DNA of 57,545 nt from an uncultured Microbacterium sp. (GCA_947503655.1 CANNEP010000006.1:1-57545); one strand, 5' to 3'. Shown: positions 25,417 to 33,665, numbered from the stretch's first letter. The notes: a model not told the origin generated them from the letters alone. Translations and numbers: made by a program.

Positions 25417-27456
25417 TTAGAAGCGCCCGCCGCCACGACGGGATCGTGTGCCGCCGCCGCCGAAGCTGCCGGGACGGAACCCTCCGCCGCTGGGTCGGCT
25501 GCCGCCACCGAAACCACCAAAGCCGCCGAAGCCGCCGCCGGACGACGAACTGCGGCGGCTACCGCCCCCGAGCACGTTGTTGAGCACAATACCGCCGAGC
25601 ACAGCGCTCAGAACATCGTTGTTGCCGCCGCCCCCGCCATAGGAGGGCTGGTCGAACATGCCGACATCCTGTTGGGCGGCGTTCATGGCGTCGTTCGCGA
25701 GCTGGGCGGCGCGCTGTGCATCGCTAAGCGCGCGCTCGGGGTCAGTGGACTGCAGACCGCGTGCACGAGTCAACGATGCTTCGGCCTCGGCAACGCGGGT
25801 GCGTGCTGTGGCACCAATCGCTCCGCGTCGCGTCACGATGAAGTCTTGTGCGGCGTTGATCTTGGCCTGCGCGGTCATGATCATGTCAGAAAGCTGACGG
25901 CGGGCACGCTCGGCGCGAGCCAGGGCGTCGCGAGCGTCTTTCACAACGGTATCGATCGCTTCGTTCGCAGTCTCAAGAAGTTCGACGGCCTGAATCGGGT
26001 TGGCCTGCGACTGCGCGAGCGCACTCTGCGCGGCTCTAATTTGACCCTGCGTGGAGGCGATGACCTGAGCGATGCGGCCGTCGGTGTCAGCCAGTGACTG
26101 CGCCGTGATGATGTCACCCTGAAGCTCGGCGACAAGCGCGGTGCTGCGCTGGACCGCCTCGCTGAGGTCGGTAGCCATCGTCTGCAACGCAGCGTGGAGC
26201 TGACCTGCTTGTGTCACCGCATCTTCGGCGGCACGAATTGCGACCGCGGCGCCTGCGGAGTTGCCTTCGGTGATGGCGGAAGTCGCGTGGGCAATCTGCT
26301 CATTCGCAAACTGCAGTCGCAACTCTGCTTCGGAGACATTCTGATCGACCGCGTCGAGCGCCGCGGCGGCGTACGTCTGCTGCAGCTTTTGCCACTGACT
26401 CACTGCTGTTGCGTGCTCGGTCTGACGCTCGTCGCGTGCCGCGGTGACCGCCTGCAGGGCCGCGGGTGCGTTCTGTTCTAGTCCGCGCAGTTCGTCGAAA
26501 GCGGCTGCCTTTTCATCGAGCCAGCCGTTGGCTTCGTTCAGCAGCTGAATGATCTGCTGGTTCCACGCGATCTTTTGTTCTTCGCTGTCGGGAACGTCAT
26601 CGTCGAGCTGCTGCTTAATGCCGAACGCGTCATCGAGATGCTTCTTCGCCGCGGTGACCGTTTTCTCGTACTCGGCGGTCGCAGCATCACCGAACTGTGC
26701 GCGGGCAAAGCCCAGCTCATCGGTGCTGGTCTTAATCGCATCATCGGTCTGCACGAGCGCCGAACCTGCGGCCCGCTCCAGTTCGGCCAGTGAAGGTGCG
26801 CCGCCGCTCAGGCCCTTTTTGTTCTTCTTGCGGCGCTGCAGGAAGAAGAAGATCAGTGCGATGACCGCGACACCGATTGCGGCGTAGATGATCCACGAAT
26901 AGTCAGCGGCGGGCTTTGTGCCCGGGGTGCCAGACGATGAGCCGTTGAGCGAAGTCGTCATGTCATCGGCTGCCACGATCGGCGCGCCGGCCCAGTCGTC
27001 ATCTCCCAAGACATCCAGCGCCGCGTTCTCGGCAGAGACCACTTGGGATTCGGTCAGCGGGCCAGCCGAGTCGGCCGACAGGTACATCGTGCGGCCGTCA
27101 ACGGCAATCGCTAGGAGGTACTGGTTGGGGCCGAGGCCGCTCGCTTCGGCAACCTCGTTGGCCCAGCCTTCGGGGTCTGACGGGTTCGTGAACTCGTCGA
27201 CGTAGAGCACGTAGAGCTTGGCGTCGGTTTCGGTGCTCAGCTTTTCGAGGCGTTCGGCGACGGTGGCTTCTTCGGCAGGCGTCAGGGCGTCAGCCTCGTC
27301 GTGCACGTATCCGGGGCCGGTGAGGGAGCCCGGATCAACCGCGTGGGCGGCGGGCGCAATCGCGATGCCAGCGCACACCAGTGCAGCACTGAACGCGAGG
27401 GTCAAGATCCCCTTCCCCCTCGTAACTGGCGAATGCTGAGTCCACGTCACTGTCAC
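25417..27456 (-). CDS. Secreted/membrane TPM-domain protein with long coiled-coil and Gly-rich tail
   Basis: A ~679-residue protein: a signal peptide (GILTLAFSAALVCAG...APAAHA), a TPM phosphatase-like domain (YVHDEADALTPAEEATVAERL, KLYVLYVDEF, NQYLLAIAVDGRTMYLS), one transmembrane helix (YSWIIYAAIGVAVIALIFFF, ~180-200), about 350 residues of Ala/Gln-rich coiled coil, and a Gly/Ser/Arg-rich C-terminus (GGGFGGFGGFGGG). It is therefore anchored with the TPM domain outside and the coils inside, where they could meet PspA, its operon partner. I chose the GTG at 27454-27456 because the signal peptide follows; the GTG two codons later is equally possible. Confidence 0.88.
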   Translation of the reverse strand: MTVTWTQHSPVTRGKGILTLAFSAALVCAGIAIAPAAHAVDPGSLTGPGYVHDEADALTPAEEATVAERLEKLSTETDAKLYVLYVDEFTNPSDPEGWANEVAEASGLGPNQYLLAIAVDGRTMYLSADSAGPLTESQVVSAENAALDVLGDDDWAGAPIVAADDMTTSLNGSSSGTPGTKPAADYSWIIYAAIGVAVIALIFFFLQRRKKNKKGLSGGAPSLAELERAAGSALVQTDDAIKTSTDELGFARAQFGDAATAEYEKTVTAAKKHLDDAFGIKQQLDDDVPDSEEQKIAWNQQIIQLLNEANGWLDEKAAAFDELRGLEQNAPAALQAVTAARDERQTEHATAVSQWQKLQQTYAAAALDAVDQNVSEAELRLQFANEQIAHATSAITEGNSAGAAVAIRAAEDAVTQAGQLHAALQTMATDLSEAVQRSTALVAELQGDIITAQSLADTDGRIAQVIASTQGQIRAAQSALAQSQANPIQAVELLETANEAIDTVVKDARDALARAERARRQLSDMIMTAQAKINAAQDFIVTRRGAIGATARTRVAEAEASLTRARGLQSTDPERALSDAQRAAQLANDAMNAAQQDVGMFDQPSYGGGGGNNDVLSAVLGGIVLNNVLGGGSRRSSSSGGGFGGFGGFGGGSRPSGGGFRPGSFGGGGTRSRRGGGRF

Positions 27457-27533
27457 GATCCATACTCTAGGGGGAGTCGCCGCCGGAAAACAGCCATCTT
27501 GTGAACCGCAATCTGAGATATCAGCCAATTCTC

Positions 27534-27547
27534 TGGTTCCGGAACCA
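27534..27547. promoter_or_regulatory. 14-bp perfect palindrome in a divergent promoter region
   Basis: TGGTTCCGGAACCA lies midway between the divergent TPM-domain gene (start 27456) and the DUF3097 gene (start 27623). It is enclosed by a wider inverted pair, AGATAT (27515-27520) and ATATCT (27546-27551). It could be a two-sided operator, but its core is also a motif that is common across the window. Confidence 0.45.
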
Positions 27548-27622
27548 TATCTGCACGCCACGTGGGGAGGTTCCGTTCAAAACGGGTGAAGTCGCCATAG
27601 GGTTTTCGGATGGAGTCTTGCC

Positions 27623-28465
27623 ATGGATGATCGGTACGGGGCGGATGTACTTGCCGCGGGCTGGCGGCAGCAGGGGCGGCCGAAGGCCGTCAAGGTGGCT
27701 GCTGAGCTGGATCTTGTTGTCGAGGTCGCGGATGACGGCTACTGCGGTGCGGTGACCAAGGCGAATGCGCGCGAGGTTGAGTTGGAAGATCGCGCGGGAC
27801 GCAAGCGCCTATTCCCGTTGGGGCATGGGTTCTTGATTGATGGCAAACCGGTCGAGCTGGTTGCGCCCGTGCCCACCGCGTCGCGGCAGCCGACGAAGCG
27901 CACCGCGTCGGGCTCGTTCGTCACCGAAGACCAGCGTGCTCGCGTCGCGTTGCCGAGTCGAATCTTGGTTGAGGGCCGGCACGACGCCGAACTCGTTGAG
28001 AAGGTGTGGGGTGCCGACCTGCGTGCCGAGGGCGTCGTCGTCGAGTATCTGCAGGGCATTGACGTGCTTGACGAGGTGCTGCGCGACGCACCGCCGAGCG
28101 CGACGACCCGCTACGGGATTCTGGTTGACCACTTGGTTCCGGGGTCCAAAGAGACGCGCGTGGTCGAGCAGTTCATGCGCGGCCCGCACGGCAAACACAT
28201 GAAGTTTGTGGGGCACCCGTATGTGGATGTGTGGCAGACGGTGACCCCGAAGGCGATGGGGATCGCGGCGTGGCCGCAGATTCCGCGCGGTATTGAGTGG
28301 AAGGTCGGCATCTGTCAGGCGTTCGGGTGGCCGCACGCTGAGCAGGCCGACATTGCGGCTGCGTGGCAGCGGATTCTCGGTCGCGTGACGACGTTCCGTG
28401 ATTTGGAGCCGTCGCTCATTGGCCGCGTGGAAGAGCTCATCGACTACGTCACAGCGCCGGAGTAA
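27623..28465 (+). CDS. DUF3097 family protein
   Basis: A 280-residue actinobacterial protein of unknown function. It starts MDDRYGADVLAAGWRQQGRPK, has a small beta domain (~25-75, ending RLFPLGHGFLIDGKPVELV), then a Toprim-like stretch: RILVEGRHDAELVEKVWGADLR (Glu early) and YGILVDHLVPGSKETRV (DxL), followed by PYVDVWQTVTPKAMGI. The EGxxD...D pattern hints at a nucleotidyl-transfer/hydrolysis site as in Toprim domains; this is my inference. The GGAG ribosome site lies 9 nt before the ATG. It is followed closely by trmB. Confidence 0.9.
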   Translation: MDDRYGADVLAAGWRQQGRPKAVKVAAELDLVVEVADDGYCGAVTKANAREVELEDRAGRKRLFPLGHGFLIDGKPVELVAPVPTASRQPTKRTASGSFVTEDQRARVALPSRILVEGRHDAELVEKVWGADLRAEGVVVEYLQGIDVLDEVLRDAPPSATTRYGILVDHLVPGSKETRVVEQFMRGPHGKHMKFVGHPYVDVWQTVTPKAMGIAAWPQIPRGIEWKVGICQAFGWPHAEQADIAAAWQRILGRVTTFRDLEPSLIGRVEELIDYVTAPE

Positions 28466-28501
28466 TGCCGGTCTGAGTTCGCGTGTTGCGGAGCGCTCTC
28501 G

Positions 28502-28507
28502 TAGCCT
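28502..28507 (+). promoter_or_regulatory. -10 element for leaderless trmB transcript
   Basis: TAGCCT ends 6 nt before the GTG at 28514 in the 48-nt gap after DUF3097. No ribosome site is present before the GTG. Confidence 0.5.
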
Positions 28508-28513
28508 TATGTA

Positions 28514-29242
28514 GTGTCTGATGCTCCTGAACGCCGTTTTCGCGATGAACCCGTCTCCTTTGTGCGCCGCTCGGGCCGTATGTCTGACGGTCAAGAGGCC
28601 GCGTGGGAGACGCTGAGCGACACCTACATGTTCCCGGTCGAGCGTGATGCTGCGGCGACGAGTGTGCACCCCGACCAGCGTCTCGACCCGGCTGAGTTCT
28701 TCGGCCGGGATGCGGAGCTGATCGTTGAGATTGGCTCGGGCCAGGGCCACGCCATCATTCACGCCGCGACGCAGGCGCCGGAGAAGAACTTCCTTGCGGT
28801 TGAGGTTTTCCGTGCTGGGCTTGCCCGCACAATGCTCGACGCCAACACGGCGGGTCTCACGAACGTTCGCGTCATTGAAGCGAACGCCCCCGAGGTTCTT
28901 GAGCACCTGTTGCCCGAAGGTTCCGTCTCCGAGGTGTGGGTGTTCTTCTCTGACCCGTGGCACAAGAAGCGTCACGCGAAGCGTCGCCTCGTGCGCTCGG
29001 GCTTTGGCCCGGTTGTCGCGCGTGCGCTGAAGGATGGCGGCGTGCTGCGCCTCGCCACCGACTGGCAAGATTACGCCGACCAAATGGTTGAGGTTCTCGA
29101 TGCTGAGCCCGATTTTGAGCGCGGATTCGAGGGGGAGTGGGCCGAGCGTTTCGACGGCCGCATCCTCACCGCGTTCGAGAAGAAGGGCCTGCGCGTCGGC
29201 CGCGACATTCGCGACCTCACCTACATTCGCAAGGCGCGCTAG
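28514..29242 (+). CDS. trmB: tRNA (guanine-N7-)-methyltransferase
   Basis: A 242-residue SAM-dependent enzyme that methylates G46 in tRNA variable loops. The SAM site VEIGSGQGHAIIHAA (~72-86), the signature FFSDPWHKKRHAKRRLV (~150-166) and LATDWQDYADQM are clear. The GTG start is backed by RRFRDEPVSFVRRSGRMSDGQ, the usual N-terminal segment. A tRNA gene lies downstream, but a link is coincidental as far as can be told. Confidence 0.96.
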   Translation: MSDAPERRFRDEPVSFVRRSGRMSDGQEAAWETLSDTYMFPVERDAAATSVHPDQRLDPAEFFGRDAELIVEIGSGQGHAIIHAATQAPEKNFLAVEVFRAGLARTMLDANTAGLTNVRVIEANAPEVLEHLLPEGSVSEVWVFFSDPWHKKRHAKRRLVRSGFGPVVARALKDGGVLRLATDWQDYADQMVEVLDAEPDFERGFEGEWAERFDGRILTAFEKKGLRVGRDIRDLTYIRKAR

Positions 29243-29706
29243 CCGGGCGATGCGGGTGGATCGCTGACCGCGCGCATCGTGCGCGGATGTCGGAAGAATG
29301 TGCGCAGTTAGGCCCCTGCAGCCGACTTTTCCGTATGCCGATTGGATTCCCCCGCCGGCGGTGCATGAATTGTCGTGTGACGCGCAAATTAGCCACTTGC
29401 AGAACCAAAAGTCGGCGTTCTGTCTGCTGTCATGGTTCCGGAACCGCCCCAGCGGTGCTGTGATTTAACAAACGTCGAACTTCGGTGCTGGGGAAGTGCC
29501 CCGGGGCGAGGTTGACGGCGTGTCGGCGCGGTTTGTTCGACATTTGGTAAATCTGCCGCGGCTCTCCCCGTTATCGGGAGACGGAACCATGTGTGCGGCG
29601 AAAACACCCGCTGCGGTGGGTGCGTGGCGGGTGACACGCCCGAGCTCACCGCTCGACGCCCGCTGGCGTGGTCGCGGTGCCCGCGGGTGATAGTCTCGAT
29701 CGGTAC
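29243..29706. other. 464-bp non-coding stretch before tRNA-Arg
   Basis: No gene is supported. A hairpin without T-run (CCGCGC ... GCGCGG, 29268-29286) follows trmB. GGTTCCGGAACC, a 12-bp palindrome, is at 29434-29445. A further inverted repeat, TCTCCC-N7-GGGAGA, is at 29563-29581. TAGTCT at 29691-29696 is a plausible -10 for the tRNA. An open frame on minus (29389-29649) has no coding signs. Confidence 0.6.
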
Positions 29707-29779
29707 GCCTCTGTAGCTCAGTGGATAGAGCGCCGGTTTCCGGTACCGTAGGTCGCAGGTTCGACTCCTGTCAGGGGCA
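29707..29779 (+). tRNA. tRNA-Arg (anticodon CCG)
   Basis: A 73-nt cloverleaf folds: acceptor GCCTCTG with CAGGGGC (one G-U), D-arm GCTC/GAGC, anticodon loop TTCCGGT with anticodon CCG (29740-29742), T-arm GCAGG-TTCGACT-CCTGT, and discriminator A. The outermost base pair of the anticodon stem (C-T) is unpaired. CCA is not encoded. It reads CGG arginine codons. Confidence 0.95.
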
Positions 29780-29783
29780 CAAT

Positions 29784-30645
29784 GTGGTGAGTGGCGAGAT
29801 TGCGCGCATGCTCATGCGGGGGCCGCGTGGGCGGCGAATGCTGATGCAGTTTGCACTCGCATCTGAGCAGGTCGGGCCCGAGCGCGAGGACTCGTTTCGT
29901 GCGGCGGCGTTCCACGCCGCGCACCGCACAACACATCGCGGCGTCACCCGTAACGGCGTGGTGGCTCACTCCGGTTGATCTCGCCGACCAGTGGGTCGTC
30001 GTGTGGGACGGAACCACGGCGACGGCAATCTCTGCCGACCCACTCACCGTTCTCCGCGAACACCGAGCACGCTTCATTGAGCGCGAACGTGTTGCTGCTA
30101 GCGACCGCCCGACCGATCCGGCAGCGAAATTCACCGGTGACTGGTGGTCGACGCCACCACGGAGCATGGTGACGTCGACCCGCTCCATCACAGACCTCGG
30201 GCCCGTGGGGCTGGCCTGGGTTGAAGACGGCTTGGGCTGGGAACGCGCGCAAGCCAAGCGCGTCGCAGCAACTCCAACCCGCACGGTTTTCGAGATTGAC
30301 TCCGCTGATGCCTGGGCCGAACTGTGCCGCCGATTTCCCCTCGAGCAGACGGCGTCCAAGCGACAGGATTGGTACCGCACCACGGGCCGCGCCGGCCGCT
30401 GGGTGGTTCCCGACTGGGCACAGGTCGCCGAGCACTATGCGGGCATACATCTGCAGGTTGGTGCTTACCTATCGGCGGCGGGCACAGAAATTAGCGTCGA
30501 TGACAACACATCAAGCGTCATCGCCGGCTGGGATCCCGATCAGACCTACTGGTTCTCACCAGACATTGCGTACGCGGGTGAAACCACCGCGTGGCACGTC
30601 ACAGAGCACGGTAGTCGATGGCGCGCTGACCCGACTCCGTATTGA
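29784..30645 (+). pseudogene. Hypothetical protein gene broken by a frameshift/internal deletion
   Basis: An N-terminal piece in one frame (from GTG 29784 or 29787) reads SGEIARMLMRGPRGRRMLMQ and FALASEQVGPEREDSF, stopping at 29978. A second piece in another frame continues from about HIAASPVTAWWLTPVDLADQW (~29925) to a stop at 30645, with GPVGLAWVEDGLGWERA, FEIDSADAWAELCRRFP and QTYWFSPDIAYAG. Both halves look coding and join in the order expected for one protein. The start of the second frame has no ribosome site and its first ~30 residues are Arg/Ser-rich noise. I recall similar full-length hypothetical proteins in Microbacteriaceae but cannot name the family, so the size of any lost segment is unknown. 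Confidence 0.65.
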
Positions 30646-31045
30646 TGTGAGTCTCCATGCCCGGCGCGATATCGGTGTTGTGGGCCGCCACCGTGATCCA
30701 CGCATCGCCGCGTCGCTCGAGCACAAACGTGAAGATGCCGTCGCGCGGTCCGGCCACTTCGCCAGCGGGTGCGATCTGACCAACGATGTGCCAACGGCTC
30801 TGCACCACCGCGGCAGCATCGCCGAGCATGCGCACCCGAGGCGCACCCATCGTGATCACCGACCCCGTGAAGATCGTCGCGAACCCGTACGCGTGCGCTT
30901 CGCGAATGGCCGAGCGGTCGTGCCACCACAGCCCGACCACGTTCACAAATTCGGCGTCTTCGGCGAACAGCGCGGCAAGCGCATCGGCGTCGCCAGCGTT
31001 CCACGCGCGCTCCCATCCGGTGACCACGTCGATGGGTGAATGCAC
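30599..31045 (-). CDS. SgcJ/EcaC-family (NTF2-like) protein
   Basis: A 148-residue NTF2-fold protein. The motif DVVTGWERAWNAGDADALAALFAEDAEFVNVVGLWWHDRSAI is the hallmark of the SgcJ/EcaC group; the rest (AAVVQSRWHIVGQ, GIFTFVLERRGDAWITVAAHNTDI) completes the cone-shaped fold. The longer open frame reaches 31243, but the GTG at 31043-31045 has a perfect GGAGG ribosome site 5 nt before it and fits the family start. Function unknown. Its 3' end overlaps the convergent broken gene by 47 nt. Confidence 0.87.
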   Translation of the reverse strand: MHSPIDVVTGWERAWNAGDADALAALFAEDAEFVNVVGLWWHDRSAIREAHAYGFATIFTGSVITMGAPRVRMLGDAAAVVQSRWHIVGQIAPAGEVAGPRDGIFTFVLERRGDAWITVAAHNTDIAPGMETHINTESGQRAIDYRAL

Positions 31046-31179
31046 GGTGGCCTCCAGAAAATAGCGGAACCATTCCATCGTAGGCAGGAAGTGCGGGTAA
31101 GCGACGGCAAAAGAAGCACTCCCACATCCGCCTGATTTAGGGCCACAATGGGGTGAATCGCGTCTCGACGGGAGGCGCC

Positions 31180-31200
31180 GTGGGATTGGCTCAACGATGA
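31180..31200 (+). CDS. Possible six-codon leader peptide coupled to the next gene
   Basis: GGGAGG (31170-31175) precedes a GTG that opens only six codons (VGLAQR) and stops at TGA 31198-31200. That TGA overlaps the ATG of the membrane-protein gene as ATGA. The membrane-protein ATG itself has no ribosome site, so [11 protein letters not shown] may be handed over from this mini-frame. Confidence 0.3.
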   Translation: MGLAQR

Positions 31201-32042
31201 CCCAACCGCCGAACGCCGAGCAACCGTGGCCGCCCCAGAGCATGCCGCAACAACCGGCCGCAGGGCAACAACCACCCGCTGGCCAGCTGCCATTCGGTCA
31301 GCAGTCAGCCGCCCAGCACCAACCTTTCCCGGCTCAGCAGGCCGCGCCCCCGCCGGGCCCATACCCGGCACCGGCAAAGAAAAAGCCGAGCAAGCTCGAA
31401 GCTAACTTTGGTGTCACGCTTGCCGTGCTGCTCGGTATCGCGTCGATCGTGACCGCGTGGGCGTCGTTTCAGGCGTCCATTTACGACGGCAAAATGGCGG
31501 AGAAGAACACGCTCGCCGGTATCCTCGCCGCCGAAGCCGAATCGATGTATCTCGAGGCGAACTCCACATACCTCACCGACGCCGCAACCTTTGCCCGCAT
31601 CACAGAGCTCACCGTGCAGGAGCAGTACGGCGATAGCTACACCGCAGATATCGCCCGCGAGACCCTCACTGTGCTCCTCTTTCAGTCGGTCTCTGATGAC
31701 CTTTTGAACGCGATCGATTGGTCGAACGCCCAGAACGATCTCGACCCCGAGTCGTATGTTTCGCCGCAAGAGAGTGACGAATACCTGTCAGCACTCTTCG
31801 GCGGATACCAAGACACGAAGACGGCCGCAAACGAAGCGATGGAAGCCGCGGCGGTCTACAACGATCTCGGCGACCAACTCACCCTGGCGACGGTCATGCT
31901 CGCGATCTCGCTCTTCCTCTACGGCCTCGCCGCCGTCGTCAAATCATTCGACATGCGCCTCTTCCTCGCGGCGATCGCGACCCTCATTACCGTGATTGCG
32001 ACCGCGATCGGCGTCTTCGCCATCATGCAGCCCACCCCGTAG
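31197..32042 (+). CDS. Hypothetical membrane protein with Pro/Gln-rich cytoplasmic N-terminus
   Basis: A 281-residue protein. Residues 1-60 are Pro/Gln/Ala-rich and disordered, ending in AKKKPSKLEANF. A first membrane helix follows (GVTLAVLLGIASIVTAWASFQAS), then ~140 residues that look extracytoplasmic and helical, then two more helices near the C-terminus (LATVMLAISLFLYGLAAVV and LFLAAIATLITVIATAIGVFAI). The overall plan resembles small DUF4337-type membrane proteins, but I cannot assign a family firmly. No ribosome site precedes the ATG; see the leader peptide. Confidence 0.8.
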   Translation: MTQPPNAEQPWPPQSMPQQPAAGQQPPAGQLPFGQQSAAQHQPFPAQQAAPPPGPYPAPAKKKPSKLEANFGVTLAVLLGIASIVTAWASFQASIYDGKMAEKNTLAGILAAEAESMYLEANSTYLTDAATFARITELTVQEQYGDSYTADIARETLTVLLFQSVSDDLLNAIDWSNAQNDLDPESYVSPQESDEYLSALFGGYQDTKTAANEAMEAAAVYNDLGDQLTLATVMLAISLFLYGLAAVVKSFDMRLFLAAIATLITVIATAIGVFAIMQPTP

Positions 32043-32091
32043 CCGTGCACCGGCCCCCGCGATAGGGGTAGAAACCCGTGCCTATTGCCGC

Positions 32092-32097
32092 TATCTT
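32092..32097 (+). promoter_or_regulatory. -10 element for leaderless lipoprotein transcript
   Basis: TATCTT ends 6 nt before the ATG at 32104, in the 61-nt gap after the membrane-protein gene. Confidence 0.45.
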
Positions 32098-32103
32098 CGG
32101 GGC

Positions 32104-32745
32104 ATGACTGGGGGATCGCGTGTTCTGGGCTCACTCATCGTCGGCATAGCGAGCGTGACGATGCTCACCGGGTGCGTCGCGGCGCAAATTCCGGAAGCGG
32201 GCGGCGCCAGCTCGCCGCCGACGACAGCCGCACCGACGACGCCGGAAACGACGAAGCCCGCAGATAAACCGACCACCAAACCCACAGCCAAACCGACCGA
32301 AGAGCCGACCGCCGGATACGACGGCTGGGACTCGTTCGAAAGATGCGGTCACGAATACGGCGTCGACTGGCAGTGGATTGACGGATTCCCCGCCGGCGAG
32401 ATGGAAGACAACGGGCTCATGCCGGCGTGCGGTGAGCTCTGGTTGGCATCTCGTGGGTCCAATGAGTCGCTCCTGAGCGTCAGGGTTGACGACGTGCCCG
32501 CCAACAAGATCGATGGCTTCGGTGATTCGCTCGCAGAGTCGGGTTACACCCTCGATTACGACTCGTTTGCCCCGGATCTTCCGCCCGACGAGGGCTTCTA
32601 CGGCGTGCGAATTTACTACCTCGGAGGCGACACCGGGGCTGACGCCACCGGCATCGCGATTGAGGTCTACGGCGAAGACGTACACAACGACGAGTTCCAG
32701 ATTTACGTCGACTTCTTCTCGCCAGAAACGCGCAAGCACCCGTAA
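32104..32745 (+). CDS. Hypothetical lipoprotein
   Basis: A 213-residue secreted lipoprotein: a signal peptide with lipobox LTGC (Cys ~24), a Thr/Pro/Lys-rich wall-spanning linker (PTTAAPTTPETTKPADKPTT region, ~38-72), then an acidic globular domain with two cysteines (FERCGHEYG and LMPACGELW), probably a disulfide. No known domain recognised. A longer open frame starts at 31996 but the signal peptide fixes the start at 32104. Confidence 0.85.
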   Translation: MTGGSRVLGSLIVGIASVTMLTGCVAAQIPEAGGASSPPTTAAPTTPETTKPADKPTTKPTAKPTEEPTAGYDGWDSFERCGHEYGVDWQWIDGFPAGEMEDNGLMPACGELWLASRGSNESLLSVRVDDVPANKIDGFGDSLAESGYTLDYDSFAPDLPPDEGFYGVRIYYLGGDTGADATGIAIEVYGEDVHNDEFQIYVDFFSPETRKHP

Positions 32746-32748
32746 CGG

Positions 32749-32783
32749 TTCACACTCACACCGGAACCATCAGCGAGTGTGAA
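32749..32783 (+). terminator. Hairpin between lipoprotein and transglutaminase genes
   Basis: A perfect 9-bp inverted repeat (TTCACACTC with GAGTGTGAA) with a 17-nt loop starts 3 nt after the lipoprotein stop. Its right arm ends in the GAAAGGA ribosome site of the next gene. It may terminate weakly or modulate [11 protein letters not shown] of the next gene. Confidence 0.45.
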
Positions 32784-32794
32784 AGGATCATGCG

Positions 32795-33613
32795 GTGACT
32801 CGCTTGGTACGGTGCTCGATGGTGCAAGAGGTTGACCCACAGGTCGACCTGATTTTCTCGATTGCGGTACACCCGTCGCATCGTATTGAGAGCGAATCGC
32901 TGACGTTCACGATGGCCGGCGAACCCGTCGATGCACGCGAGCTCATCAATGTTGACGGCGGTCGCCTGCACCGCGTCATCCCCAACGCTGGGCTCCTCGA
33001 AATTGAGTACCAGGCAACCGTCGGCCACCCGGCCGCAGCGGAGCCGATCACCGAGACCGGGCTCATGCAGTACCAGCGCCCGAGCCGCTATGCCGAATCT
33101 GACGTGCTGTTCCGGCACGCCCGTTCCCTCTTCACCGGCCTCACTGGTTCCGCTCTCCTCAACGCCGTCGCCGAGTACGTGAATACGACGCTGACCTACT
33201 CGCCGGCGAACACGACGCCGACCGACTCTGCCGTCACAACGCTTAACACGCAGCACGGCGTATGCCGCGACTTTTCACACCTCACAATCGCATTGCTGCG
33301 CGCGATGGACGTACCCGCCCGCTACGTTGCCTGCTACGCCCCGGGCCTCGTGCCGATGGACTTCCACGCCGTCACCGAAGCGTTCGTCGACGGCGCCTGG
33401 CACGTGGTCGACACCACCGGCCTCACCGACCCGACGGCCCTCGTGCGCATCTCGTCAGGCCGCGACGCAGCCGACTGCGCCTTCTTGACTTTCCACGGTG
33501 GTTCCGCTCGCCTCAAGCGCATGCGCATTGATGCGTGGGTGCAGCAGGGGGAGGAGCGCATCGACCCGTCGCCGCTCGCCTTTGATCGCTCGCGCCTCGC
33601 ACGCATTTCCTGA
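32795..33613 (+). CDS. Transglutaminase-like domain protein
   Basis: A 272-residue protein of the bacterial transglutaminase-like family (cysteine protease-like fold). An N-terminal beta region (~1-85, FSIAVHPSHRIESESLTFTM) precedes the catalytic domain: THGVC-type motif TLNTQHGVCRDFSHLTIALLRAMDVPARYV gives the Cys, DFHAVTEAFV the His, and AWHVVDTTGL the Asp. No signal peptide, so it acts in the cytoplasm, perhaps as a protease or amidase. GTG start with AAAGGA upstream. Confidence 0.92.
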   Translation: MTRLVRCSMVQEVDPQVDLIFSIAVHPSHRIESESLTFTMAGEPVDARELINVDGGRLHRVIPNAGLLEIEYQATVGHPAAAEPITETGLMQYQRPSRYAESDVLFRHARSLFTGLTGSALLNAVAEYVNTTLTYSPANTTPTDSAVTTLNTQHGVCRDFSHLTIALLRAMDVPARYVACYAPGLVPMDFHAVTEAFVDGAWHVVDTTGLTDPTALVRISSGRDAADCAFLTFHGGSARLKRMRIDAWVQQGEERIDPSPLAFDRSRLARIS

Positions 33614-33650
33614 CGCGGAACCAGGGCACAGGCCCGAGGGATCGACGGCT

Positions 33651-33656
33651 TAGAAT
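33651..33656 (+). promoter_or_regulatory. -10 element of argS
   Basis: TAGAAT ends 9 nt before the ATG at 33666, so the transcript has at most a 2-3 nt leader. AGAAAG between them would be too close to the transcript start to serve as a ribosome site. Confidence 0.5.
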
Positions 33657-33665
33657 AGAAAGACT

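Noticed and set aside
29389..29649. 86-codon minus-strand frame upstream of tRNA-Arg
   Set aside because: No ribosome site, no family likeness, composition like non-coding DNA.
29707..30645. Integration site at tRNA-Arg
   Set aside because: No integrase, no repeated tRNA 3' end and no foreign-looking genes downstream; the neighbouring genes look native.
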